A stretch of 44,240 nucleotides of DNA from Lachnospiraceae bacterium (GTDB lineage Bacteria; Bacillota; Clostridia; Lachnospirales; Lachnospiraceae). Shown piece after piece: positions 38,814-44,240 of the stretch (its first letter is position 1; each line of letters begins with the position of its first letter). A program made the translations under genes and the position numbers. The stretch is taken from the NCBI GenBank assembly GCA_017936785.1, contig JAGBEV010000003.1, forward strand, positions 1 through 44,240, read 5' to 3'. A model generated the notes under the pieces. It saw nothing but the letters and a program-made list of their open reading frames with translations, did not search any database and was not told the DNA's origin.

Positions 38814-41267
38814 TCACACCTTAAAATAATTTGGATACTTATTCATTAACTCATACATTCTTTCATTATATTTAGTCAATTGCTCTTTCACTTTACTCAA
38901 AAATACCCCTTTGCATTCTTTATTTTCAAATTCTTCTTCTGATATATAACTTTCAACATAACTAATATAATTTGAAAGATATCCTTGATGCTGAGTCAAA
39001 ATTCTATACGGATGAACCAATAGTTTTGCATTAATTGAATCTTTATAAACCCAACTATATCTATTCCTATACATACTCGAAAAACCGGGGCAACGATTAC
39101 TATTATTACCGGGGTCTGAAAAAAACTCTAAATCTTTTTCTATAATTTCATCTATACAAATAAATGCCTTTTCCCTAACAATATTAATAATTTCTACTGC
39201 ACGAAAACTTTTTTTCCTATTAACGTATATTGTTTTGATATTTTCCTTTGAAAATAAAGGAGGCTCCTTTGATAAAAATCTACATGCAAAATACTCAAAA
39301 TCAGCCAATATTTTAGCAAATAAACTACCTGCATCTGTAATTTGGACACCAAATCTTGATGTATCATCTATATTGATTTTTTTATGATCAATATAATCAT
39401 GCCATTCATTAATCAAATTCTTGCAAAGTTCTTTCTCATTATATATTTCTTTACTATCATATTTTATACAAACCAACGACGTCCAATTTGTAATTTCATT
39501 TCTCGTCTCATTCATTAGAAACAATATTTTTCCTAAATTTTCAATTTGATTATCCGTTATATAATTAGGTTTATATGGTCGCTTCAATACAGCTTCTATT
39601 AAACGTGGAAAAGAAATATAAGTTTCTTTTCCATACTCAAGCATGCACCTATGTAATATAGTTGCAATCTTTCTCGCATAAGAATTACTTTCATTTTTGT
39701 GCAATTTGCATCCAAGGATTTTTTCTCTATTAGCCAAATTTCTTTGATCATAATCTAAATCCAAATTTTCTACCATTATCTTATCAAAATATTGTTTCCT
39801 TTGAACATTATCTAATAAAATTCGTAATATATACTTTCTACATAACGTTTTTAGTCCACTTGTATGAGCGGTTTTACTATATGTTTCCTTCCATAAATTA
39901 TTAAAATAAATAATTTCTGACTCTGGTATAACTGAAATAGCTTCTGGAACACATTCAGCATTCCTTCTATGACTATGCTTATACATTTTAGAAAGAATGC
40001 CATTTAACCCCCAACGATATAATGAAAAATCGCACAATATATTTTGATAACATTCAAAATAGCAGTTGCTTTCGACACCTGCACCTCTTTTTTGGCAAAA
40101 ATCTCTTTTATTTTCAAAAATTTCTTCTGTGCAAAACCATCCAGATATATCTATCTCATTTTCCTTTTTAAAATCATTAAAATGATCTAAATCGCGCAAA
40201 GCAGTCGATGCTGTGGTCTCTCGTGTAACAATTAAAAAACCATAAAATGTATTATATCCTTTTACTTTTTGTAGCGGTACTAAAATTTCTCTTACTTTAA
40301 CCGCAGCATTGTAACATCCAAGTAAAATCCTTTCTAATTCACATTGCTGTATTGGATGTTGTTCATCATATGTAACAAATGTTTCAATATTATCCACAAC
40401 ACATAATTGCTTTTTTGAAGTAATTTGGGAGACACAAAAATAGAGCCTTATAATAAATCCTGAAATATATGCTAAGTCAGTAATGCTATCAGTTTTATTA
40501 GAATTAAATCTTTTCAAAAATTTTTCAAGTAATATTTTTGATAAATGTTCATAATCTATTTTTCTCTCAACATACTGCTTTAATGTATCAAACAATTCTT
40601 GCTGTTCTCTTATATCAACATTTGTTTCTAGTAGATTCGTATTTATCAATTCCTCTTCTGTTACCTGAAAATGAGTTTTATATATATTTGTAATCTCTTC
40701 TACAAATTCGTAATGTTCTTCTTGTGTATTCTTTCCTTTACTTAAAATTTTTGAAATTTCCATTAACAAAATAGATAAAAATTTATAAACATTATCTTCA
40801 TACAATTTCTCCAAATCAAAATATGCAGCCATAAATGCATTAGATTGCCGGACTTCCTCAAAATTATAAATATGAACTTGCGTTTTATCAACTATATCTC
40901 GCAACAAGCGATGAAGGTATGTTGTTTTCCCTGAACCAGCTACTCCCTTAATAACAAATAGCGCATCATTCAACTCCATTATAGCTTTCTCGAACTCTAT
41001 CTTCATATTTTGTAAAAAATTTAATTCAATAATATCCTGATAACAATTTTGATCAACATCTGAATCTATTTCCTGAACAACATTGTTGTTATCTTCTTTT
41101 TCCTTATTATATTCAGAAAAAGGTTCAACATATATTGAACTATAAAATTCATCCTCCGTCATATCTACTTTCATATTAGCCAATGCTATCCTACCCTTAG
41201 TTGTTAAAGGTTCTGCTAAACAAACATCTTTTACTTTTCCCAAAAATTCTCTTCCTTTACTACTCAT
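38814..41267 (-). CDS. P-loop NTPase (STAND/AAA-like) of unknown function
   Basis: An 817-residue cytoplasmic protein. A basic N-terminal segment is followed by an acidic linker and a P-loop: Walker A is FVIKGVAGSGKTTYLHRLL (108-115 core), Walker B is QLCVVDNIETF near 285, and FLIVTRETTAS looks like a sensor-1/R motif. The remaining 450 residues show no repeats or known effector motif that I can name. The overall order (P-loop at the N-terminus, long helical C-terminus) suits STAND-type sensors. AAGGAG lies nine bases before ATG, and a 17-residue leader ORF precedes it. The base composition is far more AT-rich than genes before 37907, suggesting recent transfer. Confidence 0.72.
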   Translation of the reverse strand: MSSKGREFLGKVKDVCLAEPLTTKGRIALANMKVDMTEDEFYSSIYVEPFSEYNKEKEDNNNVVQEIDSDVDQNCYQDIIELNFLQNMKIEFEKAIMELNDALFVIKGVAGSGKTTYLHRLLRDIVDKTQVHIYNFEEVRQSNAFMAAYFDLEKLYEDNVYKFLSILLMEISKILSKGKNTQEEHYEFVEEITNIYKTHFQVTEEELINTNLLETNVDIREQQELFDTLKQYVERKIDYEHLSKILLEKFLKRFNSNKTDSITDLAYISGFIIRLYFCVSQITSKKQLCVVDNIETFVTYDEQHPIQQCELERILLGCYNAAVKVREILVPLQKVKGYNTFYGFLIVTRETTASTALRDLDHFNDFKKENEIDISGWFCTEEIFENKRDFCQKRGAGVESNCYFECYQNILCDFSLYRWGLNGILSKMYKHSHRRNAECVPEAISVIPESEIIYFNNLWKETYSKTAHTSGLKTLCRKYILRILLDNVQRKQYFDKIMVENLDLDYDQRNLANREKILGCKLHKNESNSYARKIATILHRCMLEYGKETYISFPRLIEAVLKRPYKPNYITDNQIENLGKILFLMNETRNEITNWTSLVCIKYDSKEIYNEKELCKNLINEWHDYIDHKKINIDDTSRFGVQITDAGSLFAKILADFEYFACRFLSKEPPLFSKENIKTIYVNRKKSFRAVEIINIVREKAFICIDEIIEKDLEFFSDPGNNSNRCPGFSSMYRNRYSWVYKDSINAKLLVHPYRILTQHQGYLSNYISYVESYISEEEFENKECKGVFLSKVKEQLTKYNERMYELMNKYPNYFKV

Positions 41268-41320
41268 TACTCTATTCTCCTTATAAATTTTAAAAACACT
41301 TTTTTATATTGGAAGTACAA
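41267..41320 (-). CDS. Possible 17-residue leader ORF coupled to the NTPase gene
   Basis: A TTG start at 41318-41320 has its own AAGGAG nine bases upstream. The frame runs 17 codons (LYFQYKKVFLKFIRRIE) and its TAA overlaps the ATG of the NTPase gene (TAATG). The ribosome site of the NTPase lies inside it. This design suits translational coupling. No homologue is known to me, and chance is possible in AT-rich DNA. Confidence 0.3.
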   Translation of the reverse strand: MYFQYKKVFLKFIRRIE

Positions 41321-41718
41321 TTTAATGTTCTCCTTAAATTAAGAAAATGTTTATATACTTTATAGCACACCTAATCATTTACTTTGATTATTTATATTTT
41401 TCTTATTGATTTTACTTTGACACTTAACTTATAGAACATTTATATTATACACTATTTTTTTTTACCATTATTCCCTTATATGGTATCAATAAAATATTTT
41501 TTTGCCTTATAGTATTTCTCAAAACACTAATATCGTTACAGTTTTTTTAATCTTAATATATACATATTTGCAAAACACCTTAATAGATACTGAATATAAG
41601 ATAATTGAAGAATACAGGAAATGGTTATTAAAAAACCGATTTCATTCTTATCCACTTTTAGTATCATTTATTTTGCTCGTATAATCTAATTATTCTTTCA
41701 GGAGGGATTGGATTATAG
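41268..41718. other. AT-rich intergenic region between the NTPase gene and IS66
   Basis: Apart from the leader ORF, this 451-base region is very AT-rich. Minus-strand TATAAA/TATATA runs near 41350-41370 could serve as -10 boxes, but no good -35 is visible. AGGAGG at 41700 on the plus strand has no gene after it because the insertion sequence begins at 41719. Confidence 0.5.
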
Positions 41719-41830
41719 TAAACGCTTAATAAGTTAATGCCTTCCGATACGGTTCTGATCCATGAGATAATAAACTCCATATAGTATTGCTAGTTATAGT
41801 GATGCGTAGTAATGCTAGAGGAGGTTAGCC

Positions 41831-42193
41831 ATGGATCAAGTTACTACCGTTCGCAAACAGATGAATCGCGAACAATGGAAATCTATCATCACTGAATGCC
41901 GCTCCAGCGGCATGACCGTTACTGCCTGGTGCAGGACAAATGGCATTTGTGAGCAGACTTATTATAAAAATCTGAAGAAGTTAAGGGAGGAAATGCTGGA
42001 ATCATTTCCTGCCCCGCTCCCTGTGTCAGATGAAAAACCAGTTTCCTTCAAAAAGCTGGAAGTACAGACACCGATCCCCGGCACCCAGGCTGCTGTTATC
42101 ATCAGACTAAACGGTGCCATAGTTGAAGTAAATGAGGGAGCCGGTCAACAGACGATACAGGCAGTGCTTCTTGCGCTGCAAAGTGTATGTTAG
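41831..42193 (+). CDS. tnpA: IS66 accessory protein TnpA
   Basis: A 120-residue protein of the IS66 TnpA type. The N-terminal part has an HTH (WKSIITECRSSGMTVTAWCR, NGICEQTYYKNLKKLRE) and the tail is variable. It is required with TnpB for IS66 transposition. AGAGGAGG lies six bases before ATG. It overlaps tnpB by seven bases. Confidence 0.9.
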   Translation: MDQVTTVRKQMNREQWKSIITECRSSGMTVTAWCRTNGICEQTYYKNLKKLREEMLESFPAPLPVSDEKPVSFKKLEVQTPIPGTQAAVIIRLNGAIVEVNEGAGQQTIQAVLLALQSVC

Positions 42194-42543
42194 GCGATAT
42201 AACTGTTGCAGAGAACATCTACATTGCATGTGGTTATACTGATATGCGTAAATCCATAGATGGACTTGCAGCAGTTGTACAGGAACAGTTTCATCTGGAG
42301 CCTTTTTCCAATACACTCTTTCTTTTCTGCGGAAGAAAAAGAAACCGCATGAAGGCACTCCTGTGGGAAGGCGATGGTTTTGTCCTTTTATATAAACGGC
42401 TGGAGAATGGTTTCTTTAAATGGCCCCGGAATGAATCGGATGTAAAACCGATTACATGGCAACAGTTCCGCTGGCTTATGGAAGGACTTCAGATTGAACA
42501 AAAACAGTCAATCATGCCTGCTAAAAAAGGCGGGTTCTGTTAA
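42187..42543 (+). CDS. tnpB: IS66 accessory protein TnpB
   Basis: A 118-residue protein with the hallmark IS66 Orf2 start (YIACGYTDMRKSIDGLAAVV) and the conserved LFLFCGRKRNRMKALLWEGDG and PITWQQFRWLMEGL. Length is as expected. The start overlaps the end of tnpA and is translationally coupled. It is a helper protein, unrelated to the IS200/IS605 TnpB nuclease. Confidence 0.95.
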   Translation: MLGDITVAENIYIACGYTDMRKSIDGLAAVVQEQFHLEPFSNTLFLFCGRKRNRMKALLWEGDGFVLLYKRLENGFFKWPRNESDVKPITWQQFRWLMEGLQIEQKQSIMPAKKGGFC

Positions 42544-42635
42544 TCTGAAAAGTTCTTGAAGCCTTGATTTTACTGGATTTTTGGCACTTTTTGTGGTATC
42601 ATTATCTTATCAAAAGCAAAGGAATCATACCAGTT

Positions 42636-44171
42636 GTGAATGAAAAAGATGCCTATATTGAACACCTTGAAAATACCATAAAGGATTTACAGAATCAGGT
42701 ATCCCGTCTCACGGAGATGGTTCTTTTGCTGCGCAAAGAAAAGTTTGGCTCTTCCAGTGAAAAGACTCCGAAACAGATCAACGGTCAGCTGTCCCTGTTT
42801 AATGAAGCTGAACTGGCAGCTTCATCTGAAATGGAGAAACCCATCATAAGCCGAAGAGGCTGTCTGTATAAAAAGAAACCGAAGACTTCCAGAGAGGAAT
42901 TGTTAAAAGATCTTCCGGTGGAAGAATTCCCATGTGTTCTTCATCCGGATGATATGTATTGTAATCAGTGCGGGGGCTCCCTTAAGGAAATCGGTTTTGT
43001 CAAAGTACGTGACGAAATCGAATATATCCCTGCGAAGGTTCAGATCATACGGTATATGCAGCAGGCTTGTGAATGTCCTGCCTGCAAGCATACCAGCAGA
43101 CCATTCATAAAAAAAGCTGCAGTTCCTAAGTCTGTATTAAACCATTCTATTGCTTCTCCCAGCTCTGTTTCTTATGTCATGTATCAGAAGTATGTAAACA
43201 GCGTTCCTCTTTACCGTCAGGAAAAGGACTGGGAGCAGATGGGAATTGCTCTTTCCAGGGCAACCATGGCTAACTGGGTAATCCGTACCTCTCAGGATTA
43301 CTTTGAACCGATTGTGAAGCATCTGCAGAAAGAACTTCTAAAAAGAGAGGTCATTCATTGTGATGAAACACCGGTTCAGGTACTAAAGGAAGAAGGTAAA
43401 AAGCCGCAGACGAAGTCTTATATGTGGTTGTACCGTACCGGAGATGACGGTAAGGCACCGATTATCCTGTATGATTACCGGCCTTCCAGAAGCGGAGACA
43501 ATGCCGCATCTTATCTGAAGGATTTTAAGGGATATGTCCATTCCGATGGATACTCCGGTTATAACAGGCTGGATGGAGTCATAAGGTGCGGCTGCTGGGC
43601 GCATTTAAGGCGAAAGTTTGTGGAAGCCATTCCTGATAAAAAGGCTGTTGGTGCACCGCCCACTACTGCAGAAATCGGAAGAGATTACTGCAACCGGCTG
43701 TTCAAAGTGGAGGAAAGCCTGAAGGACTTAACTCCGGAAGAAAGATTCTGTAAGCGTCTTGAGTTGGAAAAACCGATTCTTGAAGCTTTTTGGTGCTGGA
43801 TAGAATCACTGGATGTATTAAAAGGCTCTGCTTTAGGAAAGGCAGTCACTTATGCCATAAATCAACGCCCTTTTATGGAGAACTATCTGCTTGATGGCAG
43901 ATGTGCTCTTTCCAACAACGCAGCGGAAAATGCCATCCGTCCTTTCACTGTCGGAAGAAAGAACTGGCTTTTTGCAGATACTCCTAAAGGAGCATCTGCG
44001 TCAGCTGCCGTATATAGTCTGACTGAGACTGCGAAAGCAAATGGCCTCAATGTATTTGCATATCTTCAGCATTTGCTTTTGTATATGCCGGATACCGACT
44101 GGCAAAATCATCCGAAGGAACTGGATGATCTGATGCCTTGGGCACCTGATGTACAAGAACAATGTAAGTAA
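42636..44171 (+). CDS. tnpC: IS66 transposase TnpC (DDE type)
   Basis: A 511-residue transposase. The N-terminal leucine-zipper (LENTIKDLQNQVSRLTEMV) is followed by a zinc-finger region (CNQCGGSL, CECPACKH) and a DDE domain with VIHCDETPVQVL, YVHSDGYSGYN and the Glu in NNAAENAIRPFTVGRKNW. The start is GTG 42636 (VNEKDAY), with AAAGGA 12 bases upstream; the longer frame to 42564 lacks a ribosome site and coding character. The protein looks intact, so the element may still move. Confidence 0.93.
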   Translation: MNEKDAYIEHLENTIKDLQNQVSRLTEMVLLLRKEKFGSSSEKTPKQINGQLSLFNEAELAASSEMEKPIISRRGCLYKKKPKTSREELLKDLPVEEFPCVLHPDDMYCNQCGGSLKEIGFVKVRDEIEYIPAKVQIIRYMQQACECPACKHTSRPFIKKAAVPKSVLNHSIASPSSVSYVMYQKYVNSVPLYRQEKDWEQMGIALSRATMANWVIRTSQDYFEPIVKHLQKELLKREVIHCDETPVQVLKEEGKKPQTKSYMWLYRTGDDGKAPIILYDYRPSRSGDNAASYLKDFKGYVHSDGYSGYNRLDGVIRCGCWAHLRRKFVEAIPDKKAVGAPPTTAEIGRDYCNRLFKVEESLKDLTPEERFCKRLELEKPILEAFWCWIESLDVLKGSALGKAVTYAINQRPFMENYLLDGRCALSNNAAENAIRPFTVGRKNWLFADTPKGASASAAVYSLTETAKANGLNVFAYLQHLLLYMPDTDWQNHPKELDDLMPWAPDVQEQCK

Positions 44172-44240
44172 CGATTGTTGGGATGGTATTATATGCTATC
44201 CCTTATTTATTTAGTAGGCACTATCTTATTAAGCGCTTAC

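Larger units (their letters stand above)
41719..44240 (+). mobile_element. Complete IS66-family insertion sequence (2522 bp)
   Basis: The ends are inverted copies: the left (41719-41742) begins GTAAACGCTTAATAAG and the right (44217-44240, complement) begins GTAAGCGCTTAATAAG, matching at 21 of 24 bases. Between them are the three IS66 genes tnpA, tnpB and tnpC in the usual order. All look intact. The window stops at the last base of the right end, so the 8-bp target duplication cannot be checked; the left flank is GGATTATA. It borders the AT-rich NTPase island. Confidence 0.93.

Noticed and set aside
30769-41267. Assigning the helicase/GHKL and NTPase genes to a named system such as BREX, DISARM, Hachiman, Zorya or AVAST
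   Set aside because: Signature partners of those systems (methylase, PglZ, HamA, Zor motor proteins, peptidase effectors) are not present in the window.
41502-41684. 60-codon plus-strand frame before IS66
   Set aside because: It starts at a non-ATG codon without a ribosome site in very AT-rich DNA and shows no recognisable protein pattern.
42187-42543. TnpB as an IS200/IS605 RNA-guided nuclease
   Set aside because: It is the 118-residue IS66 Orf2 helper protein with the YIACGYTDMRKSIDGL motif, which only shares the name.
1-44240. CRISPR array, rRNA genes or a replication origin
   Set aside because: No regularly spaced repeats, rRNA-like sequence or origin-type box clusters were seen on either strand.

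Overview
The window looks like a chromosomal piece of a low-to-moderate GC Gram-positive gut anaerobe, most likely a Lachnospiraceae member (Blautia, Mediterraneibacter or Dorea type). Supporting signs are strong AGGAGG ribosome sites, sigma-A promoters, AgrB/AgrC/LytTR peptide signalling, TipA-type MerR regulators, LRR_5 (BspA-like) lipoproteins, and tRNAs without encoded CCA. This assignment comes from gene content only. Most genes are on the minus strand.

Region 1 (1-8034) is a mannitol-type PTS locus in two minus-strand units. Unit A is mtlA-like EIICB, a second diverged EIICB, and an MtlR-type activator. Unit B is a stand-alone EIIA, a PfkB sugar kinase, and a SorE-like zinc dehydrogenase cut by the window edge. 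Both units start from promoters of the same geometry: TTGAAA, an 18-base spacer, TATAAT, and an 18/21-identical operator 19 bases upstream of the -35. A 174-bp element with 41-bp inverted arms lies between mtlR and unit B. Upstream of unit A is an unusual XRE-HTH/PurM fusion.

Region 2 (9408-15781) holds tRNA-Ser, tRNA-Tyr and a damaged tRNA-Glu, an XRE regulator, the RNA ligase RtcB, a 41-codon gene with its own promoter and terminator, an orphan type IV pilin-like protein, an OGG-type glycosylase, a WYL regulator with a GyrI-like protein, and a GNAT/YoaP-like fusion.

Region 3 (15794-23762) is the most distinctive. An agrB-agrA-agrC-like cassette on the plus strand faces an eight-gene minus-strand operon. 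That operon encodes a small secreted protein, the AgrD-type cyclic peptide precursor, a second copy of the secreted protein, two membrane-anchored or lipoprotein-like proteins, and a permease/ATPase/permease ABC transporter. The shared control region has two pairs of direct repeats, each with a 21-bp period, one pair facing each way. This is the layout expected for a LytTR regulator. I infer a self-inducing peptide-controlled secretion or immunity system.

Region 4 (23763-30620) has a TipAS-type MerR regulator, three tandem LRR lipoproteins, and a second GHKL kinase/LytTR regulator pair that probably controls them through another 21-bp direct repeat. A second MerR/TipAS gene here is interrupted by an in-frame TGA.

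Region 5 (30674-44240) looks like a defence island. A three-gene operon encodes a WYL/SF1 helicase/nuclease protein, RecQ, and a GHKL ATPase with a nuclease-like C-terminus. Next comes a very AT-rich P-loop NTPase plus membrane protein pair. The window ends exactly at the right terminal repeat of a complete IS66-family element.
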